The position numbers and the translations under genes were made by a program. Below, piece by piece: positions 1 to 10,505 of a stretch of DNA of 64,000 bases; the first letter of the stretch is position 1, and every line of letters starts with the position of its first letter. Source of the DNA: Diabrotica undecimpunctata (taxonomy: Eukaryota; Arthropoda; Insecta; Coleoptera; Chrysomelidae). The notes beneath the pieces are model-generated. The model saw nothing but the letters and a program-made list of their open reading frames with translations, was not told where the DNA came from and did no database searches. The stretch is taken from positions 78,677,141 to 78,741,140 of the forward strand of contig NC_092806.1 of assembly GCF_040954645.1 (NCBI RefSeq), written 5' to 3'.

Positions 1-1575
1 ACAAGAAGGCCTTTGATTCAGTGCCGTATAAATGGCTGATAGATATATTGAAAATATATAAAGTCGATGATAATCTAGTGACCGATTTGAAGCATTGAAT
101 GGTAGAGTGAAAACTAAAATTCACCTTCAAATACCTGCTGAAACCAATATCGAAACTGAAGATATCATTGCCATCATTCATCATTCATGAAATGTATGTA
201 CTTCCGTGTTCGTACGAAGAGTAAGACAACTAAATCGGTCATATCTTAATAGTAAAAAATTGTTTAAGGGATTAAATACGTACGCTTGTTCCGCGCTGAG
301 CCATTTATTTGTTATTATAAAGTGGTCAAAAACGGATATCTTCAGGAGTCTTCAGAGGAAAATAAGAACACTTCTCACAAGGGCGTACAAACACCATTCA
401 CGCAGTTCAGTAGAAAGAATAACATTAATGCGATATCAAGGCGGAAGAGAACTTCTGAACATAGATGTGCAACTAGATAAACAGGTTGCTAATTTAAGAA
501 TTTATTTTCAGGTGCAGGTTGAGACTCCCACTTTACATCGAGCAATTTGCGCAGTAGATAATACAACGCCACTTAAACCGAGGAAACAAGAAATGCGCAT
601 AAACTACCTGTATAAGCAGGAAAAAATGCGCACCTGGATGAGTCAACCTCTGCATGAGCGACATCTCAATGATATCAGCCAAGAATATGTCGACAATACA
701 GCGTCGAACTATTAGTTGACATCAGGAAATATGTTTCCTGAGACTAAGGGTTTCCTACTTACTATTCAGGATCAGGTTATTTCAACTAAAAATTACCTGA
801 AATATATTGTTTAAGATCCTTAAGTCCAAAATGACAAATGCCTATACGGATGCCAACCCCAAGAAACAATCCAACATCTTACCGGGGGCTGCCAGGCGTT
901 TGTCGGTACTGATTATAAACAACTCTATGACTTAGTAGGAAATATTATCCACTAAGAACTAGCTGGCAAACTGTGACTTCTCCAAATCGACCATCTTCCT
1001 TATTATCAATACGTCCCTGACAGAATGCTTGAAAATGACAACAGCAAGCTATACTGGGGCCTCACTGTGCTAACAGACTAATCAGTGGCACATAATAGGC
1101 CGGATCTCGTATTAGTTAATAAAATAACAAGACAAATAACACTAATTGATATGGCGATACCTAACCCCAATAAATTTGCATGTTAAATAAAATGAAAATA
1201 TCGCCAAGTACAGAGAACTAGAAATACAAATCAGGAGACAATGGAGAATGGAAAGTACTCAGACGATACCTATTATTCTTTCTATTATTCTCAGTTCCTG
1301 TTATTCATAAAAACCCCTTAGAGAACAAAAAATAGCTAGGTATAAATGAACATCTCTATAAGGCCATGCAGAAAGCTGTACTCCTCGCGACGTCCAGATG
1401 TGTACGAAAATTTTTGGGAGATACTCCAGCCTACCAAGTCACCTAGAGTTCGATAAAACGGAAAGACTCCCCCCAGAGCTCAATTCTTTTGATAGCGGAT
1501 GTATCTGGGATGAATGAATTTTTCCCTTGGAGGAAGTGTGAGCCTTACGCCTAAATCTGTATAATACTAATAATA
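1..1575 (+). pseudogene. RLE-type LINE copy 1, decayed ORF, 5' part cut by window edge
   Basis: The window opens in a reverse transcriptase: frame text KKAFDSVPYKWLIDILKIYK is the motif-A region of a LINE RT. The sequence then jumps by deletion to the RT thumb and C-terminal region. An open stretch at 206-715 contains KWSKTDIFRSLQRKIRTLL and ends QEYVDNTASNY. A knuckle reading C-x3-C-x7-H-x4-C lies near 827-900. Near 1093-1150 there is RPD followed 14 residues later by D (IDMAIP), the pattern of the restriction-like endonuclease of R2/R4/NeSL-type LINEs. The 3' tail runs past 1440 and ends in GTGTGAGCC near 1560. Stops and frameshifts are frequent, so it is inactive. In an intact relative this protein nicks a target site and primes reverse transcription there. 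Clade within the RLE group is not decided. Confidence 0.75.
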
Positions 1576-2335
1576 ATAACCGGATTTTATTCCAAGGAAA
1601 ATCGTTGAGTCCACTGTGGTTCTGTCTAGCGATGAACCCCCTATGCCAGCTACTGAACTCAAATGACACAGGTTTTAGCATAAAAAATAACACTACTGTA
1701 GTGGCGAAGCTTAATCATCTATTGTATGTGGATGATTTAAAACTATTGTCGGTCTTGACAAGTGCCGTATCTTAAATATAGTTAGAGGAAAGCCTGGCGG
1801 ATTTGATATGCACAACGGCCAGAAAATCGAGGTAGTAAAAGTAAATGATATGTATAGATACTTCTGAATAAAGCATTCGCGGAAAATTGACCATAAGCAA
1901 ATGAAAACTGAGATAACTATGGAGTTTATACGAATGGTAAAACAGCTGCTTCGTTTACATCTTAACATTAAGAACTTGTTTAAGGTACTAAACACCTATG
2001 CATTTTCCGCGCTTAGCTGTTCATTAAATGGACAAAAACGGATATAGAAAATCTTCAACGAAAATTACGAACACCTCACAAAGGCACAAAACCACCATCC
2101 ACGAAGTGCAGTAGAAAGAACGACATTACCGCGGTAAGGACGAGACTGTATAGGACGAGACCTTATGAAAATAAGTAAGCAATTAGAAAAACAGATTACT
2201 AATTTGAGAACAGTTTCAGATGCAGGCTGAGATATCTACTCTACATCTCGTGATTTGCGTAGTAGATGACACAAAACCGATCAATCCGAGGGAACCAGAA
2301 ATGCGTATAAATCATCTCACTTCGGCGACATTCCA
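1576..2335 (+). pseudogene. RLE-type LINE copy 2, RT palm to C-terminal fragment
   Basis: This copy lies head-to-tail behind copy 1. It begins in the RT fingers/palm: about 1605-1640 reads like SPLWFCLAMNPL and about 1700-1745 gives LNHLLYVDDLKLL, the YVDD catalytic box of the family. The text then follows the same thumb and linker region as copy 1 (SVVERIT-like arginine-rich stretch near 2080-2120) and stops near 2330 in the MRINHL region. It is riddled with frameshifts and lacks the CCHC and endonuclease parts. The minus-strand open frames over it at 1711-1995 are only antisense shadows. Confidence 0.65.
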
Positions 2336-2588
2336 ATGGAATTTGCTTGTTCGTCGTAGAATATGTATCGCACTGACATAATTTGTTTTATAAAATAAAA
2401 TACAGCATTTGTATGTATCGGATGAAGTTGAAAAAATAAATAGTCGCGAAATATCGAACTGCTGAAACAAAGGTAGTTTCAATTTAAACCACAGACCGCA
2501 GTCTAGACATTCTAACACGATTCCGTAGTGTTATACAACATACTTACACGGTCGATAATTTCGAAAATTACGAAGAATTTCGAATCCA

Positions 2589-2591
<3 letters not shown>
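2336..2591. other. AT-rich gap, nothing recognised
   Basis: No coding pattern, repeat or RNA signature is recognised between the end of LINE copy 2 and the TA tract. The minus-strand open frame here shows no domain and no conserved motif. Confidence 0.5.
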
Positions 2592-2652
<61 letters not shown>

Positions 2653-2653
2653 A
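2592..2653. repeat. Compound (TA)n-(GA)n microsatellite
   Basis: About 20 TA units pass directly into about 10 GA units. The tract caps one end of an interspersed repeat that is also present near 49310-49498, again against a TA tract. Confidence 0.95.
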
Positions 2654-2736
2654 AAGGTTAATGCGAGTGAATAATAAAAGTACAGTGCAGCTAAGTTAGA
2701 AAACAAACATGTTAACTTGGGAAAGTACCACTATAA
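2654..2736 (-). repeat. Interspersed repeat family A, partial copy
   Basis: Read on the minus strand, the stretch gives AAGTTAACATG, then TTTTCTAACTTAGCTGCA, then TTATTATTCACTCGCAT, and runs into the GA/TA tract. The same words occur in the same order at 49310-49498 on the plus strand, but the middle part is deleted here. Nature of the element is unknown; no terminal inverted repeat or coding sequence is visible. Confidence 0.6.
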
Positions 2737-3035
2737 GAGCAATTTTTGGCGTTAGAGTTGTAAAACCCTACAATAACCACAGAGGAAGCTACAACTACAT
2801 GAGAAAAGGAATGCCTCTCTATTTATTGATATAAGGTTGAATGCTCGAATTTGATCAAAGCCTTTCTGTTTGTTTTAAATGTTTTAACGTTTGGCATTTC
2901 TTTCCTCGGGTAGATGCAGCTTCCTCCGTAGTTATTTTTAGTTGTTGCCCTGGCACAAATCAGGGTCTTCTAACTCTAATGCCACAAATTGGTCACATTC
3001 CTTCTGTAGTGGAAGCAGCAACTTGACTGCATCGT

Positions 3036-3140
3036 ACCGAAAACGACCAATAGTCAGAAATACGTATATACGGTTGTCTTCCATCGATATACCTATTTTG
3101 CTTTCCTGTTTTGCGAGACATGTTATTACATTTCACTTAT
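3036..3140 (+). repeat. Interspersed repeat family A, partial copy
   Basis: The words AATAGTCAGAAATACGTATA and TTCCATC..ATATACCT, then TTTTGCGA..CAT and TTACATTT, are shared with 49375-49470. This copy carries the middle part that the 2654-2736 copy lacks, and it also ends against a TA tract. Confidence 0.6.
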
Positions 3141-3307
<167 letters not shown>

Positions 3308-4720
3308 TGTTATGATGTGTTTTTTGTTTGAATGATGAGCAATGAGTATTTTTAATAATATAATATATAGGGTTTTTATCGCGGTTCTCAAAGAATTAGC
3401 TTGTAAGTACTTTTTTAAATTATCTTTATTATAACTATTATGAAACACACATATATATCTAACCTAGCCAATGTAAATTTAAAATAAACTATCTTTAAAT
3501 TGATATTCTTATAAAACTAATTAAATTCTATAGACAATGTAAAATTTAAACAAACTATCTTCAAAATTGAAATTGTTATGACACTAACTAAACTATATTA
3601 ACAAAATTTTGTACCTTTCTTTCACTGAATGCCTAAATGAACTGTTTTCCACTATATAGATTCTAATCATCACTAAATGTCTTCGTACTTCGGTTATCCT
3701 TGTTTTTGTGAAATTACTTTTTCCAATTATCAGCTTCTACCAATTTAAGATATAGTTTTCTTCACCAGCATTTCTACACCACCAAGCAAACCAGCAAACA
3801 CCATTTATATTTATTCTTCTTTTCAATATACCAATATCCAATTATTATAAGTTGATTTATACTAATCTCCAATCATAATATAATTTTAATTCCTTCCAAT
3901 GTCCATCCAATATTCTTCTAATATACTTTTATAATCTTCAATAATTATTTGTGTATAATTATAAATGTGCATTAAATATATGCATAATTTTTAATCTTCA
4001 TTTAACTCACTATATTAAACAATTTGACTATTTGTCACTGATTCACTGACTCCAACTAATCTTTCATATTTCTTACTAAACTTTTCTGACTGACTTCTTG
4101 AAAATTCTGAACAATTTACTTCACTAAATGTGTCTACTAACTTTCATAATGAACTGGCCTGACTTCTGACTAAAAATTATATCTTTTTGGATATTCCAGA
4201 ACCATCTGGTAAGAAATCATGTTCTATTTAGTTCTATTAAATACTTGTCTGAATTTTCTGGAACAAACCATTTCGCAAACATGGCCATCTCCGGTGATCC
4301 AGAGAATTCCATTCTTTTCTATTAATAATTTTGTTTACATTTAGGCTTTTCAGATCAGAATATATAATTAAATTAGTAACTTAACATTCTAATTTAATAA
4401 AATACACATTTCAAACAATATATTATTATAACCCCACTTTATATTTCTAAAAATTTCCTAAAATGTCACTTGGAGACAGAGTTTGTATAGTTGGTTGCCT
4501 AGTCACATGGCTCACTTAAATATATCTACCACATTATAATTACTAAAATACAACTTTTTACAATTATTATATGCTAATTTCTTAAAATGCCCTCACATAA
4601 ATATATTTTTATAAATTTCTCTAGTATATAACTTATTTAAAATAATCAAATACTTTTTTATATCTAATATTATGTAGTATATAACTTATAAATTATTTTC
4701 TATAAACCCCAATTGTCACA
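3308..4720. other. 1.4-kb AT-rich insertion between two TA tracts, possible solo LTR
   Basis: The segment is embedded in TA repeat on both sides, starts TGTTATGATG and ends TTGTCACA, so the termini read TG..CA with a short inverted match (TGT/ACA). It has no coding frame. A clear target-site duplication could not be found because the flanks are TA repeat. It could be a solo LTR of an unrecognised element or plain intergenic DNA inside an expanded tract. Confidence 0.3.
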
Positions 4721-4724
4721 GTAC

Positions 4725-4726
<2 letters not shown>

Positions 4727-4773
<47 letters not shown>

Positions 4774-4780
4774 CACATAT
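4727..4780. repeat. (TA)n tract
   Basis: TA repeat with ATGT/ACAT borders that mirrors the tract ending at 3307, consistent with one original tract interrupted by the intervening 1.4 kb. Confidence 0.9.
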
Positions 4781-5454
4781 GTGTATATAACAGCATTTAC
4801 TGAAATATATCACACACTACATTGCCGTTCAGAATAGAATTTATCTCCTCATGAAACCTTATTCTCAGTATATAGTCATCGGATTTTTTCCCAGCGTTTA
4901 CACATAGAATAAATTTTTAATTTGTTTGAAGCACATTAATTACGCTTAATCGACTTCCGCATTATAGCTACAAGAATAAAAGGAGAAATACAAGAAGAAA
5001 ACTTTATGAACAATTGCTCAGCTACCATGACAGAAGACTGCGATTACTATCGGTTAATAAAGACTCATAACCAAAACGGATAGCGTTAATGATCAGTGTC
5101 GGATCTTAAAAATATGCTTTAGAAAAATCCAATATCAAATTTTTATGTTATATTATATTATTTATATATTAAAAACTATTAATTATTTATTTCATTATTC
5201 ATGTAATATACATATTATAAAAATCATTAATATGAGATCTAAATATGAATCAGATGGAAGGTTAATAAAGATCTAAGTAATATATACATTAAAATTCCAC
5301 ATTTCACTGTTATATAAAACTTGTTAATAGCGCACATAATTCCTCATGTTTACATTAATCTAGTACTATGCTGGATCCGATATAAAACGTCCTATAGTAC
5401 GCAAGGTGCCGCTAATTAGCAATTATTTAACAAGTTTATTAACATGGCTATCCA
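4781..5454. other. Intergenic AT-rich DNA, nothing recognised
   Basis: Frequent stops in all frames, no domain text, no clear repeat shared with the rest of the window. Confidence 0.5.
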
Positions 5455-6560
5455 GGTTTAAACTATATGGCTCACACTCACTGTAAGCGAAAAATAACTC
5501 ATCCCAGATACCTGCGGCATCAAAAGGATTGAACTCTGGTGGGACTTTTTCTGTGTTATCGAGCTCTAGGTGACTTGGTACGTCATAGTATCTTCTAAAA
5601 ATTTATTTACGCATCTGGATGTTAATAGTAGTGTTGCTTTCTACATGGTCTTATAAAGATGTTTATTAAAACCCAGCTGGTTTATGTTCTCTAACAGTCT
5701 CTTTAGAATGACTCCAGTAGTAGATTATAGTAGGTATCGCCTAGGTACTTTCGATTTTCCATTGTCTCCTTATTTGTACTTCCAGATCTCTGTATTTGAC
5801 GCTCTTTTTCTTTTATTTAGTAAGGTTATTAACTAGTATGAGATCCAGATTATTAAGTGCCACCGGTTGATCTGTGAGCACAGGCGGTTACAGTATAGCT
5901 TGTAGTTGTCGTTTTCAAGCATTCTGTCAGGCACGTATTGATAATAAGGGAAATGGTCGGTTTGGAAAAGTTCCTATTTCTTGGTCAATAATCTTTTCTA
6001 CCGAGTCATGGCGTTGTTTGTAATCAGTTTCGATAAACGCGTGGTAGCCCTCGGTGAGATGTTGGTTTTTTGGGCTTGACATCCATATAGGCATTTGTCG
6101 TTTTGGACCTGAGGTTCTTTGACAATATGTTTCAGGTAATTTTTAGTTGAAATAACCTGATCGTGAGTGGCAAGTAAAAACCGGCTGTTTGGTGAAACAT
6201 ATTTCCTGATTTCAACCAATAATTTAACCCTGTATTGCCGACATAGTTTTGGCTGATATTAAGATGCAGAGGTTTACTTTCTTATTCCCTCAAAGCGACA
6301 TTGACTCATCTACAGCGCAAATTGCGCAGCGTAGATTTCTCAGCCTGGTTCTGAAATTAGGTTCTTAAATTAGCAACCTGTTTTTCTGATTCCTCACTTA
6401 GGATCATAAATCCTCTTCCCCTCAGATACCGTGGTAATTGTGTTCTCTGTGCTGCATTTCATTAATGATGTTTTTATGCCTTTGTGAGAAGAAGTGTTAT
6501 TGGTTTTCGTTGCAGACTTTTTCTATTTGTTTTTCATCACTTTAAATCAGCTACCTCCAT
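5455..6560 (-). pseudogene. RLE-type LINE copy 3, C-terminal half
   Basis: On the minus strand this gives the same order as copy 1: an RKNRLLI*EP-like linker, then SAKTMS.., then EIRKYVSPNSRFLLATHDQVI (5998-6219), IVKEPQVQNDKCLYGCQAQ at the CCHC knuckle, LVNNLTK near the endonuclease motif, and RRQWKIESTQAIPTI. The 3' terminus ends GAGTGTGAGCC near 5470, the same end as in copies 1 and 5. Several frameshifts and one deletion make it inactive. RT is missing. Confidence 0.7.
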
Positions 6561-6765
6561 GTTGAGTCCCTACAATTTGGGTTGTAGTTTAATTTAAAGT
6601 ACTAAAGATAGCAGTTCCAAAGATTCAGGTATCTATTATCCTACCTACCAACTAAAACCACCCTCTCTTACTTATGCGCAGTTGACTGTCGCACGTACCG
6701 TACTCCGAAAGTGGGATGGCCACTGTAAGGCTGACGACATTTTTGGAACACTCCCTTCTCTTAGC
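6561..6765. other. Short unassigned spacer
   Basis: No gene or repeat recognised. It carries the left flank of the 12-bp target duplication described for 6766-15274. Confidence 0.5.
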
Positions 6766-6777
6766 TAGATCTTATCT
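6766..6777 (+). repeat. Left copy of a 12-bp target-site duplication
   Basis: TAGATCTTATCT occurs here and again at 15263-15274, each next to one arm of the same inverted-repeat element. Confidence 0.6.
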
Positions 6778-6885
6778 ATTGTTCTGAAGCTATTTTCTTG
6801 TGGCATTTTAAAGTAATTACTATTTTAATGGGAATAAGCCAAAATTGAAGGTTAAAATAAGGTTATTGACGTTTGACATTAATCG
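6778..6885 (+). mobile_element. Left arm of a palindromic MITE (family with 36326-36585)
   Basis: The arm begins TTGTTCTGAAGCTATTTTC, as does the complete MITE at 36326, and continues through AATGGGAATAAGCC to TTGACGTTT. The complementary arm lies at 15196-15262. The middle of the element is replaced by 8.3 kb of LINE sequence. Confidence 0.65.
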
Positions 6886-6889
6886 AACT

Positions 6890-8040
6890 TGTAAATACAA
6901 TACATTTTGAAGACGGCTATCGCCGTATTCCCGTTCTCCTCCGGGAATCCTCCCGGTGCAAGGCATGCTCCTCCTCCAAACCTGTCGATTCCATCGCTCT
7001 TCCAATTCCTTCATTTCAAGAGCGTCGAGGTCTACCTCTTTTTTTTCTTCCAGGGGGCTTCGATTTGTGAAGTTTTTGGGGCCAACGTTTGTCAGACATT
7101 CTCAATTGATGTCCAAACCATTTTGAACCTCTTCTTTCTATTCTGTCAATGACCGTTTCTGTAGCATTCATGTTATTTCTTATAGATTCGTTAGTCTTCC
7201 TTTCCTGCCTTGATATTCTAGCACTTCTTCTCAAATAATCCATTTCAACTGTCAACAATCTTCTCTTCAGGTCTGCATTAATTGTCCATACTTCAGAGCC
7301 ATAGAACAAAGAACTGATTCAACCATGGTTTGCCCTATTCTTTTTTTGTTCCTTTTGGAAATGTGGTGATTCCACCATAAGGAGTTCAGACATCCTACAA
7401 TTTTACGTCCCTGATTACTTCGTGTTTAATTTCGGTTTCTCCCAAGCCGTTCCTAGCAATGAGTGGATCTAAATATTTAATTTTTTTCACTTACTTGATT
7501 TCCAAGTCCTCGTCTATCAACACTTCAAACCTTGCATTTGAACTGATAATTAAGTAAATATTCTGTTTTCTTCATGCTGACTTGTAACCCCCATTTTAAA
7601 TATTCTCTCTATAGACACTTTATCATAAATTCTAGATCATAAGAATCTTGAGCTAGGATGACTTGGTCATCCGCAAAGTTTAGGGAGAACAGTACGTCAT
7701 TTCCTATGGGGATTCCCATTCCCTGGCAGTGGTTTTTCCAATTTTGGAGGGCTGCCTCAATATATAAATTAAACAGTAAGGGTGACATACTGCATCCTTG
7801 TTTTAGTCCTTTAGTTTCTTTTATTGGCTCTGATAGTCTATATCCGATTTTTAGGTAAGTAGTGTTATCCCTGTATACTTCTGTGATTATTCCTAAAAGG
7901 TTTGGACTAATGTCGAGTTGTTGTTAAGCTTGCCACAATTTAAGACTTGGAACTGTATTATACGCCTTTTCTAGGTCGATGAAGGCTAGATGTACTTCTG
8001 TAAGCAAGCAAGCAATTTGATTAAACCCAGCCTATGAGAC
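6890..8040 (-). pseudogene. RTE-like LINE 1, 5'-truncated reverse transcriptase
   Basis: Read on the minus strand, the order is DLEKAYNTVP (motif A), KGLKQGCSMSPLLFNLYIE (motif B), LNFADDQVILAQ (catalytic FADD box), then FYGSEVWTINADLKRRLLTV, IERRGSKWFGHQLRMSDKRW and the basic tail GRKKRGRPRRS at 7016-7050. The end of the ORF continues to about 6900. This is the usual C-terminal layout of RTE-type APE LINEs. The N-terminal endonuclease and first RT motifs are missing, and several stops and frameshifts break the frame. A related but better preserved element lies at 53688-55995. Confidence 0.7.
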
Positions 8041-8583
8041 ATGTTCACCCCTGAAAATTACGTTCGGGTGTAACAATTCATTGGAGCGAGGTGTGTTAAC
8101 TCGTGTATATACAGGAGTCACCCCACCGCGCTCCAATGCTCTAGACCATCCCTTTCCCCCCTATAGCACTCTGATGCGCGATAGGGGCACAACTATCAGC
8201 CAAATGCTCTTCATGTGGAGGTCCTGGGTAATAGAACCCCAACATGGTTTCCTAACCGTTTGCAAAACTCAGGACAGCGCATTGTCGCTATGATCCTGTT
8301 ATCATGATGTGGCTTATCCGCGAACTAAAATTGCTTACTTGGGCCTCAAGTCTCCGCTCTGAGCCTAGGCTCAGTTCGGCGACTTGGTGCTCAAGGGGTT
8401 GGGCCCTACGTGCCCGGGTTTTGGGGTTTTTGTTAATTTTTTTTTTGGTGGCTTGCGCCGGTTTTTGTTAGTATTTTTTAATTTTTTTGGTGGCCGAAGC
8501 CGGTTTTTTGTGTTTTTTATGATTTTTTTTGTAGGTAGCCCTGAAACAAAAAATCAGAATTAGTGTAAAGTCCATACTATAAC

Positions 8584-8587
<4 letters not shown>
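8041..8587. other. GC-richer unassigned block with a short tandem repeat
   Basis: Base composition is clearly higher in G+C than the surroundings. Between about 8435 and 8535 a unit containing GGTGGC..GCCGGTTTTTTG followed by T-rich DNA is repeated twice or three times. On the minus strand the unit reads as a lysine/alanine-rich peptide (PASATKKIKK, then PAQATKKKI), but the frame is broken. It may be the untranslated or ORF1 end of an unidentified LINE. Confidence 0.35.

Positions 8588-8630
<43 letters not shown>
8588..8630. repeat. (TA)n tract
   Basis: Pure TA, directly abutting the 5' truncation point of the LINE that follows. Confidence 0.95.
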
Positions 8631-8632
<2 letters not shown>

Positions 8633-10241
8633 GACGAAGTGACTACTGAAGAAAATTGTTATGTTCCTAGACCTCAAATAGTAATAGAAGAAATACCAAA
8701 CCCCACAAGAGAAGAAATTGAAGAAATAATAAAAGATATGAAAAACCAAAAAAGTCCCGGGGAGAGCGGCATTGTGGCAGAGAACATAAAATATGGAGGA
8801 GAGGTCTTAATAAACAAACTTGGTGAGCTAATACTAGAAGTATGGGATGCCGAAGAAATGCCTCAAGAATGGAATAAGTCGATTATAATTCCTATACACA
8901 AAAAGGGAGATAGAACTGAATGCACAAACTATAGAGGAATATCCTTATTAGAAGTAATGTATAAAGTACTCGCCATACTAATTAAAAAACGATTAGAAAT
9001 ATATATATAGAGAAGAATCTAGGAGAATACCAGGGAGGATTTCGGAAAGGAAGATCAACAACCGATCAAATTTTTATGCTAAAACAAATCCTGACCAATT
9101 GCTATGAATACAACATTTCAGCACAAGTACTTTTTATTGATTACAAAGCTGCCTACGATACAATAAACAGAAACAAGTTAATAGAAACACTAAAAGAATT
9201 CCAAGTGCCAGAAAAAATAATAAGATTGGTAAAAATGACAATTAGACAAACCATTTGTGCTGTGAGATGCAACGGTACAGTCTCAGAAGAATTCGAAGTG
9301 AAAAAAGATGTTCGCCAAGGAGACCCGTTATCTACATTGCTATTCAATATAGTTCTAGAAAAAATTGTAAGGATTAGTGGGATAAATAGGTCCGGTACTA
9401 TTTTATACAAGGAGCACCAATGCTTAGCATACGCTGATGATGTGGTTCTCATTGCAAGACATGGAAAAGAACTATCAAATATAACAAAAAGACTGATTCG
9501 GGAAAGCTCTAAAATGGGACTGAAAGTTAATATTAATAAATCGAAGTACATGGAGATCTCGAGCAAAAAAGGAATAAGCACCAGGGGATCCTTTAAATTG
9601 GAGGTGGAGAATGGATCAGTTGTAGAATTCGAGAAGGTGGATGAATATATGTACTTAGGTACTCTTATTGATCAGACATGTAAAGAAGAAACTGAAATCA
9701 ACCTGAGACTGACCAAGAGCAACAGGTGTGCTGGAGCCATAAGCAAAATAATTAAGGCCAAAGATATATCTAGTAATACAAAAATAAGAGTATACAAAAC
9801 TATAATTAGACCCACAATGCTATACGCTGCCGAGACATGGACTATGAACAAAACCGTACAGAACACATTGGAAGCATGGGAAAGAAAGATACTTCGCAGA
9901 ATATTTGGTGGAAAAGTAGTAGAAGGAGAATGGAGAAGACGAACTAATGCAGAAGTGTATCAGTTGTATGCTAACCCTACAATAACAAATGTGGTGAAAA
10001 AACGTAGACTAGAATGGCTCGGCCATCTAGAAAGAATGCAAGGTAATAGACTAGTCAAGAATATTGCTTGGAGAGTACCTGAGGGCAAAAAAAAGAGAGG
10101 AAGACCAAGAAAGAAATGGAGAGATGCAGTGATGGAAGATGTCAGAGAGATGGGAATCAGAGATTGGAAGCTGTTAGCTAAGAATAGAAAACGATGGAAA
10201 TTATCCATCCAGCAATGGGCCTAAAAGGCCTGTTAACGCTG

Positions 10242-10246
<5 letters not shown>
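8631..10246 (+). pseudogene. RTE-like LINE 2, reverse transcriptase, one frameshift
   Basis: The RT is nearly complete. NYRGISLLEVMYKVLA is RT motif 2 (about 8925-8975). FIDYKAAYDTINRNKL is motif A with the first aspartate (about 9135-9180). VRQGDPLSTLLFNIVLE is motif B. CLAYADDVVLIA is the YADD box (about 9420-9455). It continues through TMLYAAETWTMNK and RRLEWLGHLERM to GKKKRGRPRKKWRDAV and stops at 10224. A small (TA) expansion at about 8998-9009 shifts the frame and creates a stop, splitting it into 8631-9010 and 9011-10224. The endonuclease is missing. The 3' end passes through ACATACATACA into a (TA)n tract, the short-tandem tail expected for RTE elements. Confidence 0.85.

Positions 10247-10294
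<48 letters not shown>
10247..10294. repeat. (TA)n tract shared by two LINE 3' ends
   Basis: TA repeat lying between the 3' end of the plus-strand RTE-like element and the 3' end of the minus-strand Jockey element. Either could have contributed it as a tail. Confidence 0.9.
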
Positions 10295-10296
<2 letters not shown>

Positions 10297-10424
10297 AATA
10301 TAACAATATAGACTTTATCGTCTATAGGCAACTGGGCCCACTCTGTGCTTTGCGATAGTCTTTGGGTGATTTGAGCTACGAACTGTCTTCTGTGTGCGTT
10401 GTTGTTATTTTTGAAGTGTTTTCT

Positions 10425-10505
10425 CTCTAGTGTTTTTTATTTTCTCTCTAGTGTTTTATTTTTTCTCTCTGGTATTATTTTCTCTCTAGTACTTTTTATT
10501 TTATT
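10425..10505 (-). repeat. Tandem repeat in the Jockey 3' UTR
   Basis: Four degenerate units of about 18-22 bp built on CTCTCTAGTGTTTTTTATTTT (plus-strand reading, at most 20 bases per exact match). It begins immediately after the ORF2 stop. Confidence 0.75.

Noticed and set aside
2696..3026. Open frames near 2841-3026 as a possible gene
   Set aside because: No motif, overlapped by interspersed repeat A, and no splice or start context.
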